64,000 nucleotides of DNA from Macrostomum hystrix (Eukaryota > Platyhelminthes > Macrostomidae): assembly GCA_950097015.1 (NCBI GenBank), contig CATNEN010000038.1, forward strand, positions 4,447,001 to 4,511,000, in the 5' to 3' direction. The notes beneath the pieces are model-generated. The model was not told where the DNA came from. It saw only the letters and a program-made list of their open reading frames with translations, and did not search any database. Shown here in pieces: positions 10,258 to 21,832 of the stretch (position 1 is the first letter of the stretch; every line of letters begins with the position of its first letter). Made by a program: the position numbers and the translations under genes.

Positions 10258-13200
10258 CTAATATCCAACAATGTGCTCGCCGCCCCTGTAGTCAATTAGC
10301 GGCTTGGTCAGGTGACAGAAACCGGGCATGAAGTGGGTCTCCTCGGAGAACTTGGCGATGTGCTTCCTGACGGCCTGGAAGCGGCTGCGCAGCTGTTCGT
10401 CGCTCAGGCTGAAGGCGTCGGCCAGAGCCTCCGCGTACTCCTCCTCGGTGGAGGCCAGGAAGCCCAGCTCCGGGCTGCTGACAATGTCCATCCTGGGCCC
10501 GCCGGAGTTGTGTGCGATAACAGTGAGGCCGGCTGCCATCATGTCCACCACGCCGATGCCGAAGTGCTCCTCTCGCATCGAGTGCAGGCCGACGCGAGCC
10601 TTCTCCAGCCAGGCCCGCAGCTCCGAGTGCGTGGCGTTCACCTGCGTGTGGGGAGTGCTATTGTGCCAACTGTGCTGGTGGCGTTGCTATTGCATGGCTA
10701 CGCGTTGTGTTTGCCACGTTTATGGCATAAGACACGAGAGGAACAACAGCGGATTCAAAAGAGGAGATTCAACTGAGAGGATTGAACAGAGGGGATTGAA
10801 CAGAGGGAATGAACAGAGGGGATTGAACAGAGGGGATTGAACAGAGGGAATGAACAGAGGGGATTGAACAGAGGGGATTCGACAGATTGAACATAGGGAA
10901 ATGAACAGAGGGGATGAACAGAGGGGAATGAACAGAGGGGATTGAACAGAGGGGAATAAACAGAGGGGATTGAAGAGAGGGGACTGAACAGAGGGGAATG
11001 AACAGAGGGGATTGAAGAGAGGGGATTGAACGGAGGGGAATGAACAGAGGGGATTGAAGAGAGGGGAATGAACAGAGGGGAATGAACAGAGGGGAATGAA
11101 CAGAGGGGAATGAACAGAGGGGATTGAAGAGAGGGGAATGAACAGAGGGGAATGAACAGAGGGGATTGAACAGAGGGGAATGAACAGAGGGGATTGAAGA
11201 GAGGGGAATGAACAGAGGGGAATGAACAGAGGGGATTGAACAGAGGGGATTGAACAGAGGGGATTAAACAGAGGGAAATAAGCAGAAGGAATTAAGCAGA
11301 AGACGAATTAAGCGGATTAAGCCCAAGGAATAGGGATATGTGACAGATCTGGCCAGGGATAAGTAAAGGGCCAGACCTGGAAGCGGACCCGGTCCTGAAT
11401 GCCGAGCTCCTCAGCCAGGCAGCGCAGACGCTCCACCCTGGCCTGGTCGTCGTCGTTGCGGCAGCCGCCGATGAGGACGAGGCTGGCGCCGCTGCTGACA
11501 GCCTTCGGCGCCTGCCGCAGGAATCTGGCAAAAGCGCGCAGCTGCAGCGGGTGGTCCTTCTCCGGCCGGAATTGGGCTACGGACAGCGCGATGGGCAGCC
11601 GGCCGACGACACTGTCCGGGCTGAGGTGGTCAAACTCTTTGACGTAGACAGGCGGATAGAGCAGGCGCGGCAGGCTGCGGCCCCACAAACTGGCGATGTG
11701 TGCGGTCGTCCAGCTGGAATTGGTCATGACCAGATGCCAGCAGCGGCCGAACCAGCCGTACAGCAAGGCGAACAGGCGGTAGTACACCAGCTTGGCCAGC
11801 CGCTTGGCCGGCGAGTTCACGGCCGGATTGTTGACTGCCACGGAGTTGGCGTTGACCACCTCGATCATGTCGGTGGAGATCAGCGGATAGTGAATATAGC
11901 AGGCGGTTTTGCAGCCGCCGAGGTAGCGAAACACAGCGCCGGCAAAGTGGCAGCCCATTGTGTCGATGACAACGTCCGGGTTGGCGAGCCCGATGGCCTC
12001 CAGGCCGAGTAGGGCGCCGCCGATGCTCTGGCGCAGCAGAGTGAGGCGCGGGTAGCTGGTCGGGTCGATACAGTCGCGTCGGGTCAGGAAGACGAAGCGG
12101 ATGTTGCCGGGCTGCGGCATGCCGACGCCCAATGTCCGCTCCACCTGGCGAAGGGAAATTGAAAGCTGCTTAAAGAGAGGAATAAACAATGGCCTTGTGA
12201 AAACCATGGACAACGAACGCATTAGTAGGATGTTTGCTATTTACTGTTTATTGTTTACTTTTTCTTGATTTTTTCGAATTTATATCAGTTTTTATCGCCC
12301 ATTATATTTCTCGTCATAAGTAACAATGTACTCGTTTTAATAAGCTAAATTCAACAATTAATAAGCACCCAATTGCACATTGAATTAAAAATATAAATAT
12401 AAATAATTAATAATCAAAACGATAGCTCCATTAAATAGAAGAGAAGATGTGAGAGAGAAGAGATGGGAGAGAAGAGATATGAAAGAAGAGGTGGGAGAGA
12501 AGATAAAGGAGAGAAGAGGCGGGAGAGAAGGGGTGGGAGAGAAGAGGTGGGAGAGAAGAGGCGGGAGAGAAGAGATAGGAGACAAGAGGTGGGAGAGAAG
12601 AGGTGGGAGAGAAGATAAAGGAGAGAAGAGGTGGGAGAGAAGATAAAGGAGAGAAGAGGTGGGAGACAAGAGGTGGGAGAGAAGAGGTGGGAGAGAAGAG
12701 GTGGGAGAGAAGAGATGGGAGAGAAGACATAGGAGAGAAGAGGTGGGAGAGAAGAGGTGGGAGAGAAGAGATAGGAGACAAGAGGTGGGAGAGAAGAGGT
12801 GGGAGAGAAGAGATAGGAGACAAGAGGTGGGAGAGAAGAGGTGGGAGAGAAGAGATAGGAGACAAGAGGTGGGAGAGAAGAGGTGGGAGAGAAGAGATAG
12901 GAGACAAGAGGTGGGAGACAAGAGGTGGGAGAGAAGGTGGGAGAGAAGAGGTGGGAGAGAAGAGGTGGGAGAGAAGAGGTGGGAGAGAAGAGGTGGGAGA
13001 GAAGAGGTGGGAGAGAAGAGGTAGGAGAGAAGAGGTGGGAGAGAAGAGATGGGAGAGAAGTGGTGGGAGAGAAGAGGTGGGAGAGAAGAGGTGGGAGAGA
13101 AGAGGTAGGAGAGAAGAGGTGGGAGAAATGGGAGTTAAGAGACAGTAAAAGACATAGGGGAAAATGGTAGAGACGAAGTGAGCAGGCTGTAAGCACCGCA

Positions 13201-13615
13201 TGGCCGGGCCACCCACCTTGGCCAGAATGGCCTGTGCAGCCAGTCGCTCTTTATCCGCCTGGCTGAGCGACGCCTCGGCAGCCGGGTCGAACTCCGGCGA
13301 GTCTTTGTAGGCGTCCAGGTCGCCGGTGTAGACAAAGACCCGCAGCTTGGCGTCGTGCTCAATCTGCAGGGCGCGGACGGCCAGCCAAAGCACCCGCTCT
13401 CCGCCGCCTCCTGCGTTGCAGTTGGGATGGAAGAATCCGACCATGACTTCACCCTCGGTGAGGTTGAGCTGCCGCCTGAGCTGCTCTCGCTGCTCCTGAA
13501 GGCCGCGCCGCTTTTTCATGAAGGCCACGAGGAGGAAGAATGCCAGCAGCTGCACCAGCGGCATGTACAGCATGAGAAGGAAGTTTACGCCAATCAACAG
13601 AATCACGGCTAGCAT
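10258..13615 (-). CDS. ALG11: GDP-Man:Man3GlcNAc2-PP-dolichol alpha-1,2-mannosyltransferase (ALG11)
   Basis: ALG11 adds the fourth and fifth mannoses to the lipid-linked N-glycan precursor on the cytosolic face of the ER. Three exons join in phase 0: 13615-13217, 12144-11377 and 10641-10258, giving 516 residues; animal ALG11 is about 490. The N-terminus has a membrane anchor ([17 protein letters not shown]), then the family block [18 protein letters not shown]. Exon 2 carries [50 protein letters not shown] and [12 protein letters not shown]. Exon 3 carries [21 protein letters not shown] up to residue 424 and AHNSGGP. The GT4 EX7E motif reads E414...D422, so its second glutamate is aspartate. 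Donors are AAG|GTGGGT and the weak CAG|GTCTGG. Both introns hold 14-bp arrays. Confidence 0.95.
10750..11300. repeat. 14-bp minisatellite in ALG11 intron 2
   Basis: About 38 copies of the 14-bp unit GGGGATTGAACAGA or GGGGAATGAACAGA are present, with occasional GAAGAGA variants. It occupies most of the intron between exons 11377-12144 and 10258-10641. Confidence 0.95.
12440..13133. repeat. 14-bp purine-rich minisatellite in ALG11 intron 1
   Basis: About 49 copies of GAGAAGAGGTGGGA are present, with variants GATAGGA, GACAAGA and GATAAAG. The plus strand is almost pure purine for about 690 bp, so the transcribed ALG11 intron is a long pyrimidine tract in the RNA. Open frames occur on both strands because the unit has no stops. 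Confidence 0.95.
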
Positions 13616-13774
13616 CCTGACTGAAAAATGTATTGCAACTCAAGTTGTGCGAATTATTAATACATTTTTATTGAACTAACCTAACCTAGTTGGGCCAGCA
13701 ATTGCGCGCCAGTTCAATAGGAAGTGGACAGATGTTCAGTCTATGGACAGAAGAACGACACCCCACTCAGACAG

Positions 13775-14640
13775 CGTAGCGATTCTAGCCCAATAGCTAC
13801 GATTCCTACTTCGATTCTAGCCAAATAGCTACGATTCCTACTGTGATTCTAGCCTAATAGCTACGATTCCTACTTGGATTCTAGCCTAATAGCTACGATT
13901 CCTACTGTGATTCTAGCCCAATAGCCAGGATTCCTACTTCGATTCTAGCCAAATAGCTACGATTCCTACTGTGATTCTAGCCTAATAGCTACGATTCCTA
14001 CTGTGATTCTAGCCCAATAGCTACGATTCCTACTGTGATTCTAGCCCAATAGCTACGATTCCTACTGTGATTCTAGCCTAATAGCTACGATTCCTACTGT
14101 GATTCTAGCCTAATAGCTACGATTCCTACTGTGATTCTAGCCTAATAGCTACGATTCCTACTGTGATTCTAGCCCAATAGCTACGATTCCTACTGTGATT
14201 CTAGCCCAATAGCTACGATTCCTACTGTGATTCTAGCCCAATAGCTACGATTCCTACTGTGATTCTAGCCCAATAGCTACGATTCCTACTGTGATTCTAG
14301 CCCAATAGCTACGATTCCTACTGTGATTCTAGCCCAATAGCTACGATTCCTACTGTGATTCTAGCCTAAAGCTACGATTCTTGCTGTGATTCTAGCCCAA
14401 TAGCTACGATTCCTACTGTGATTCTAGCCCAATAGCTACGATTCCTACTGTGATTCTAGCCCAATAGCTACGATTCCTACTGTGATTCTAGCCCAATAGC
14501 TACGATTCCTACTGTGATTCTAGCCCAATAGCTACGATTCCTACTGTGATTCTAGCCCAATAGCCAGGATTCCTACTGTGATTCTAGCCTAAAGCTACGA
14601 TTCTTGCTGTGATTCTATTTTAGCCATTAGCTACTATTCT
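13775..14640. repeat. 32-bp minisatellite between ALG11 and the LRMDA-like gene
   Basis: About 27 copies of a 32-bp unit made of GATTCTAGCCCAATAGCTAC and GATTCCTACTGT are present. Terminal copies use CTTC or CTTG instead of CTGT. A close relative of this unit forms the array at 15590-16365. Confidence 0.95.
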
Positions 14641-14771
14641 TACTGCAATTTGAGGCTTATAGCTACAGAATAGCATTCTTTGCTGTATCCAAAGTATTAT
14701 GCCACTATAATAACTATACTACTTAGCTCGTGTATTTCTATATTGTAACTAATTAGCTACTTCGCCCAAAT

Positions 14772-14826
14772 TGGCGTGAATTGCACGACAACCCATGTGG
14801 CCTCACCGCGGGTTCGAACTCAGTAA
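14772..14826 (-). mobile_element. SINE fragment, copy 3
   Basis: On the minus strand this matches only the junction of the tRNA-like head and body: box B-like GAGTTCGAACCCGCGGTGAG, then GGCCACAT and TCGTGCAATTCACGCC. The rest of the element is missing. It lies in the unique stretch between the two 32-bp arrays. Confidence 0.6.
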
Positions 14827-15431
14827 CTTTGGAGCAAATAGTCCTAAATTGATAAAATACAGCAATCCTTGATTGGGAATGAGGTTGCAAGTTGAATAAG
14901 AAAGTACAAAATAAGCAAATCGTTTAAAACATGATCTGCTAAAACACCAGCCCACCTGGGAGAAAAGTGTCCAGTGTTTTGCTGTGGTTTAACAACAGCA
15001 ATCTGAATGGCATATGAAAGCCAGCAGTAATTAAGGCAAATTCCATCATCTAGCAAACAATGGATAGCACCTAGATATTGTAAGTGGATTAGAAAGCAAA
15101 ATCAAGAAAATGAAAATGAGTGTAACAGCAAATCACAGATTTAGGAAGTTAAAAAAGTGTGGCAAATTTTCTAAAACTACTACTCATGCTCATTCCATTA
15201 TTATGATATTAAAATATGCGTGCATTAATATCGTGCAGATCATACGCATGCAATGTAGCTAGCTAGTGGCTGGACTACACAGTCATACGAAAGCCAGCAC
15301 GGGCCGCACTTTATTTGGCTAATGTAAAAATAGTATTTTGTTATTATGCATGGAGACGGCGGTGACGTGCCATTGCCACAGCGTGCCTGAGTCGCAGTGG
15401 CAAACTCAGGTGAAGTGCAGACAAGGCTGGG

Positions 15432-17361
15432 TTAGAGATCATTGTTGCGAATAAAGCGATTGCCCTCCGAGTGCTTGCCATAGTAGACATAGCGCGACTT
15501 GCCGAATGCCGCTGAAAGTTGATACGCGGATCAGTGAGTAGCTATGCGCTCTGTGCAGTTGCTGTTAAGTCAGCTACAATTCTAACAAGATTCCTGCTTC
15601 GATTCTAGCCTAATAGCTACGATTCCTGCTTCGATTCTAGCCTAAGAGCTACGATTCCTACTTGGATTCTAGCCTAATAGCTACGTTTCCTACTTCGATT
15701 CTAGCATAATAGCTACGATTCCTGCTGCGATTCTAGCCTAATAGCTACGATTCCTGCTGCGATTCTAGCATAATAGCTACGATTCCTGCTGCGATTCTAG
15801 CCTAATAGCTACGATTCCTGCTGCGATTCTAGCCTAATAGCTACGATTCCTGCTGCGATTCTAGCCTAATAACTACGATTCCTGCTGCGATTCTAGCATA
15901 ATAGCTACGATTCCTGCTGCGATTCTAGCCTAATAGCTACGATTCCTGCTGCGATTCTAGCCTAATAGCTACGATTCCTGCTGCGATTCTAGCCTAATAG
16001 CTACGATTCCTGCTGCGATTCTAGCCTAATAACTACGATTCCTGCTGCGATTCTAGCATAATAGCTACGATTCCTGCTGCGATTCTAGCCTAAGAACTAC
16101 GATTCCTGCTGCGATTCTAGCCTAATAGCTACGATTCCTGCTGCGATTCTAGCCTAATAGCTACGATTCCTGCTGCGATTCTAGCCTAATAGCTTCCGAT
16201 TCTAGCCTACGAGCTATGATTCCTGCTTCGATTCTAGCCTAAGAGCTACGATTCCTGCTTCGATTCTAGCCTAAGAGCTTCCGATTCCTGCTTCGATTCT
16301 AGCCTAATAGCTACGATTCCTACTTCGATTCTAGTCTAATAGCCTCGATTCCTATGAGGCTAGCATAGTAGTAGCCGGGGCTATAGCCTCTAGACACTGC
16401 TACAATAACATTATATTCTGTATGTCCATAGCATTATGTAACTATTGATATATATTGAACTATGTTTTTTAGTAGCGAAGAATCTAGCGCTAATTTCCAA
16501 AAAAAGATTTTCTTGAATCAAAGCAACGGTTCGAAGCTCACCCTTGTCCACAGAGTCCGGCTGAGAGGCGGGACCAGTTGGCAGCGGTGTGTACAGTTGC
16601 CTAGCAGCGTCCCCGCTGCCAGCCCCGCTATCATCATCATTGCCAGTGTCTGGCTGCAGTCGCACCTTCAACAGGTACCGGCCGCGCTGCTGAGCTTCGC
16701 GCCTCTCCGCGACCGTGACGGGACTGGAGTCCAGGTATTTCAAGTGAGGCAGCAGGTGCACAACTAGCAGGCGGTACCGGACAAAGTCGCCTTCGTCAAT
16801 GTCGGGAGTGGCCGAGTCCGGATCTTGGGCTAGCCGGCTGATGTGGTTGAAGATGTTGTCAGGGGCAGCCGGGTTGCCCAGCAGGCTGAGAAATTCCAGG
16901 CGTGGAGTCCGCCTAGCCAGCTCTGAGCACAGCCGCTCTAGGTCGGAAATCTAAATGAGATTAATTTTTAGAAAGCTGCATGGCAAGGCAGTTTGTTTTG
17001 CAAATGAGCCATAATTACTAAACATTATTAATTCTTTAAAAATGTAAAAAATTCCACCCTTCAAAAACAGCTCGCCTGTGACCTTGTTCTTATTTAGACT
17101 CAGAATCTCCAAGCAGGGCAGTTCAGGCAGCTGCAGGTCGCCATCCAGTTCATTGTCATCTGCTATGAGTGTCTTCAGCTGTGTCAGTGGAGCCAGTGAT
17201 GACAGACTCCTTGAACCAAACAAATTGAATAATTAGCTAACTAATAAGAACAAGCTTATGGCATCCTCAGTGTATAGCCAAATCAGTGCAGGTGCATACC
17301 TAAAGCAATTGTGTGAAATGTCCAGTGTCCCAGCTGTATTATCTACATCTGGTGGCAGTGC
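15432..17361 (-). CDS. LRMDA: LRMDA-like leucine-rich repeat protein (3' exons)
   Basis: Four exons join in phase: 17361-17300, 17209-17083, 16950-16542 and 15511-15432, giving the last 225 residues. The start exon was not found. The chain has leucine-rich repeats (TLDISHNCF, LKTLIADDNELDG, LEILSLNKNKISDLERL, LEFLSLLGNPAAP), then an LRR cap (YRLLVVHLLPHLKYLDSSPV, ERREAQQRG), an acidic linker, and the tail RYVYYGKHSEGNRFIRNNDL. This order resembles my memory of vertebrate LRMDA (C10orf11), a small LRR protein linked to melanocyte differentiation; its role in an invertebrate is unknown. The donor AACAAG|GTCACA is weak, but the reading of the LRR across it has no gap. The last intron contains a 32-bp array. 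Another small LRR family is the main alternative. Confidence 0.7.
15590..16365. repeat. 32-bp minisatellite in the last intron of the LRMDA-like gene
   Basis: About 24 copies of a 32-bp unit made of GATTCTAGCCTAATAGCTAC and GATTCCTGCTGC are present. It is the same unit family as the array at 13775-14640, differing mainly in CTGC for CTGT and TAAT for CAAT. It lies between exons 15432-15511 and 16542-16950. Confidence 0.95.
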
Positions 17362-17884
17362 CTGCAATTCTTGCCAGCAATAACTCATTTAAATTAAAGA
17401 ATAGCTGGAATTTGAGAAATGCACAAATAGAAAGGTTAGATTTCTTAAATGCTGGTAATAAGTTGATTAACTACAGTACAGAAATCAAATAAATATAATA
17501 CTGTTGCAGTCAATAAACACACAAGTGAGCATGAGTACAGTTGCACTTAAATAATGCCTCCACCTCTGCCAAGTTGGGGAGTTGCTTGCTAAGCTGGGGG
17601 TTGCAAAGTCATGCCACCTTTTTGCACCTCCCTAGGCCCCTCTCTCGCTCTTACAGAATTTCTTTAGATAAAAATGTAAACACAATGCAGCACACAATTT
17701 TGTTGCCATTCCAACTATTAAACAAAATGCCTTCTACCTTGACACTTAAAAAGTAGAAGACAATATCACCATCATTTTTTATGTGCTAGTAGAAAAAATT
17801 TTTGCATTAACACATGTTATATTTATGCAAAAAGTAAGTTTTGGTACAATAGTAGGCCCTAGATTTATTTAATTAGTTACCCTA

Positions 17885-18514
17885 TGTATAAAACATGGAT
17901 CTTGGCCCCACTGGGTTTACCATATAACAAAAATTTTGGCATAAGTATGGTTTCGTTCGTTAAACTCAAATTTGCGCAAAAATCAAAATTTAAGACCGTG
18001 ATCTTGTGGCAGTGTCTATGGCCAAAATTTACCCCATGGTCAGTGGCACTGACGTGGCAGTTGCGCTGGTGAGGAGCGCGATTTAAAATTCAAATCAGAC
18101 ACTTATTGATATGGCTGGCGGACGCCCATCAGCACCAATTGTCCTCATTGTCCTCGAAGTTCCCGCGTCCCCACTTCCGGCACTTCCTGCACTGTATCAC
18201 GTAGCACTTCGCTTTTGCGAAGCTTCAGCTGTAGCTTCTACCCAAAAGACATTATCCTGACGTTTCTCAATGTTACCCGTTATCCTTCTTACGCCAGTTA
18301 TTGTTTTTTGCACAAATTTGAGTTTAACAAACAAAACCATACTTATGCCAAAATTTTCAAAGGATTACCATTATTCTGACTTTTTTGCAATGAATTTAAG
18401 TAGTGATTCTGAAACATAAACTTTACAAATATTTATATAACTTATATCATGGAAAGTATATTTGTTGCTATAATGCCTCAACTCTAGTGGTCCCAGTGAT
18501 CCATGTTTTATACA
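17885..18514. mobile_element. Foldback (MITE-like) element
   Basis: The ends are a perfect inverted repeat, TGTATAAAACATGGATC at 17885 and its complement at 18498-18514. Inside, a second pair of arms about 53 bp long (17929-17981 and 18304-18358) also matches inverted, sharing TTTTGGCATAAGTATGGTTT and TTAAACTCAAATTTG with a few differences. There is no coding sequence. No clear target-site duplication flanks the ends. A non-autonomous DNA transposon is the best reading. Confidence 0.65.
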
Positions 18515-21511
18515 CATCATACAGAGAAAACTACAGGTCCTAGGCCTATCCTCTAGTTATAAAATGATAGGGCCTATCAAGTAAATAGTTAAATATATTT
18601 ATTTGGGAAAAATGTTACCTTTACATCTAGAGCTTTTGATTTGAGCATAAAACTGCATGCCTTTTTGTTTCTATAGGCTATAGGCTAGCTATATAAATTA
18701 TAAGTTAGCTAAAAGGAGAAAACTGACTAGCTAGATAAAAATTGCACAGTTGCAACTAATTATGTCAGTATGTCAGTATAATTACCTTTTCATTTCTGAA
18801 AAGTGCAATAAACATACAGAAAAGTATTTTGCTTCGTTTACAAAAAACTAAAAGAAAAAACACCAGCCCCAGTTCTAAGCCTTAGTTAGCTATACAAACA
18901 CTTTTTACACTTCAGAACAAGATTAGTCTTTTTATTTCAGTCTAAACTTTAGCATGTTTTCTGGTGAAAAGCATTCAAACTTTAATACATAATTATAGTT
19001 TATGTACCCCACAAGGTCAACATGGCTAGATGGCCAGGATCGATACCATACCAATATCATATCACTATAGCAGGAACACTAGGCCTAATAATATCCCGTA
19101 GGCCTATTAGGCCCATGAATGATTTACTTTCATGGTATAGCCTAAGCTGAGTATTTAAAAAGACAGGTAGTCTTCCTCAGGATAACTATTTGGCTGAATA
19201 TGACTAGTGACTTATGACAAGTGTTACGGTTGTTAAGAAGATCTCCATTATTTACTTTTTTATTCGAACAAGGATCAATATTTTTCTGAAATAAATGGAT
19301 AGGTTTCACCAACTTAGATTTGTGCGTGCGTACCTCTCTTCTTTTTTAAAGTAAAACAAATAGGTACTATTGAAGCTTAACTTATCCAAAAGTATGTCTC
19401 AAAAAACAAGTGTTCTACAGGCTTTTATTTGATGCATGTTTGGCACATTTGAAGTTTGAAGTATATTTAAGGTCAAGTAATAATTATATAAATTACGCAG
19501 TTATGTAATGCGTAAGTGCCATAAGCACGCAACAACAAATTCCTTTTTTCAAGTAAGGTGATGCACGCAAAATTATTTTAACCACCTTTTTTCATAACAA
19601 CAGTGATTTTAAAATATATATAATGCGCACCAGAGCACACCAACGTGCAGTGTCCACAATCTGCAAAATATTAGAAAGCCTCATGCTAGAGAACTTTTTT
19701 GTAGTTTTTGTCCGATTAATTTAGTCAAACGGTTCTAAATTGTTAGAGACGTTATTCTCGGTGGAAATCCCGAAATAAAGAAGGCAAAATTTAAGCGATC
19801 TTACTCCGCAGGTGATATTTGATAGCTGCGGGCCTAGACAACGGCCGTGATTTGCCGCTCAGTCGACGGTACCTTACGATGAACGATGAATCAATTTGAT
19901 GAGAAAAGTTGCTCTCACCGAGAGAAAAAAAATAATGCGGAGTCTTCACCGCTATGGGACTTTAGTCTTGTCTGCTCTTTTGGCTAGGCCAGGCTAGTTC
20001 TGCTAACGATTTCGGAGATTTGGAGAACGGACTAAGGGAGATGAGGACGAGCGAGGCGGCCTCCAAACCCGCACGAGCCTAAACAAGCGGAGCACGCGTG
20101 TGGAGGGCGCGGCTTTAGTTAGCCACCAGGGGCGACTAAAGCGAAGCTTGACCAATCAAAACAACAGACAAAATTAACGCAGCGGGGAAAGAGTGTTGGG
20201 GCCGGGATGGGGCGCGGGCCTCGCTGGCCCAGAGGCTCACCCCACCCCCCAAACCCGACCGGCCGCAAGAGGACAGCACTAAAAAAAGCAAAAACAATTA
20301 CAGCAACAATTCTTTATTTCTTAAAGTGATACGCCCCGGTTTCAATAGTTTACGAAAATTAAAACGATCTCGTGTATTGCGCCTTAAAAAAGCATCAAAA
20401 ACTTAGTGGCACCTAGCTCAGCATCAAATTTTAATATAAACGCGTACAGTTTTCGAGGTCCACTTAAAAACACTAAACAGCACGAAGATAATATGAACAG
20501 GTCTCGCACTAACCTAAATGTAAAGTCTAGACTGTTTGTTTCAATAATGATATCCTCACGATGGTCTAATTTTATGTTACGATCGAAGGTAAAACAGCAA
20601 TTTACGAGTATATATATTTTATACCAACAGGAACACTGCATTACAGTACATAACACAGTCATCAAACGGGGACAAGATTAATGGAAAAGTTTTCGTGTAT
20701 CTAATCAGTGCCAAACTAAATCTGCACACGATCATACGAACATTTTATGTTATTTTTCATGACGATGCATTCATTTAAACAGCAATTCGATGGCAGTGTG
20801 AGCGCGAGAATGTTATTTTTGTAGGCAACAAAAGTCAGCATTGCTGATCGCATGAAATAGATTGGTGCCAATAGGTAAGAAGGCAGAGGGTTGCACACAC
20901 ATGATGTGCGCTTCCGCGCTTCAAAACTTCATGGCCTTTATGCGCTGTGCATTTCAGAACTAACTGAAGTACACACATCATTTTAGCCACAGCCTTAAAT
21001 GCGCGTAGCGTCCAGAATTTTTGTTTAACTTCAATTCCTGCTTGCTGCTATCCATAATTTTGAACGGGTCTAAAGGTTTAATATTGAGGAGTGCACAATC
21101 CAGTGTTATTTTTTCGATACCTGCCAAGTGTAATTCAATTTAAGCATTCTTGTCGCTACGCACATAAGGCATGCAGTGTTAAAATATGGTGCGTTCTGAA
21201 ATGTATGCAGGGTCTCAGTTGGAAAGCCAAATTGCTCACTGACACGTAAAAAACGAAACAGCCCCTGTAACCGTCCATCGTACATGTACGTCGCTCCAAA
21301 TACACTTTCATTTGAGCAGTGTAAGTGCAAATAGCATGCCCCTGTTTAATGCCCATAAAGCAGTAGGAAAGTATGATGTCAGCTAAATATGCCTGCTTAA
21401 CTTGAGAAACTGCAACCAAATGTTATAAAAACTTTCTCTTACTCCAGGGTTTATTCATACTGACGCGAGTTTCAGCATCGACTTTGAGCGATGGCTCATT
21501 TTATTCATACG
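18515..21511. other. Long AT-rich stretch, no coding exon identified
   Basis: It may contain 5' exons of the LRMDA-like gene on the minus strand, but none could be proven. Open frames around 20400-21420 lack splice context or protein resemblance. The only compositional break is the GC-rich patch near 19970-20280. Confidence 0.4.
19970..20280. promoter_or_regulatory. GC/CpG-rich patch, possible promoter of the LRMDA-like gene
   Basis: This patch is rich in G, C and CpG (for example GCACGCGTG, GAGGGCGCGGC, GGGGCGCGGGCCTCGC), and flanked on both sides by AT-rich DNA. It lies about 2.6 kb upstream of the first recognised exon of the minus-strand gene. A promoter is inferred from composition and position only. 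Confidence 0.3.
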
Positions 21512-21832
21512 CCTACTCATCCAGCTTTCGTCTCCTGTTCAATCCGTTGAAGGACTACAGCAACTCTACTCATCCAGCTTTCCTCTCCTGTTCCATCCGT
21601 TGAAGGACTACAGCAACTCTACTCATCCAGCTTTCCTCTCCTGTTCAATCCGTTGAAGGACTACAGCAACTCTACTCATCCAGCTTTCCTCTCCTGTTCA
21701 ATCCGTTGAAGGACTACAGCAACTCTACTCATCCAGCTTTCCTCTCCTGTTCCATCCGTTGAAGGACTACAGCAACTCTACTCATCCAGCTTTCCTCTCC
21801 TGTTCCATCCGTTGAAGGACTACAGCAACTCA
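21512..21832. repeat. 53-bp tandem array
   Basis: Six copies of a 53-bp unit are present, with segments CTACTCATCCAGCTTTCCTC and CCGTTGAAGGACTACAGCAA. Copies differ by single bases (TTCAATCC or TTCCATCC). It lies about 1.4 kb upstream of the fucosyltransferase start codon. Confidence 0.95.

Noticed and set aside
12385-13196. Several overlapping frames on both strands, up to 394 codons with ALG11 exon 1 included
   Set aside because: The 14-bp unit has no stops in most frames. Splicing at AAG|GTGGGT (13217) joins ALG11 exons without a gap in the family alignment, so the repeat is intron.
13775-16365. CRISPR-like regular repeats of 32 bp
   Set aside because: The repeats are contiguous with no unique spacers, and the genome is eukaryotic with introns; they are minisatellites.
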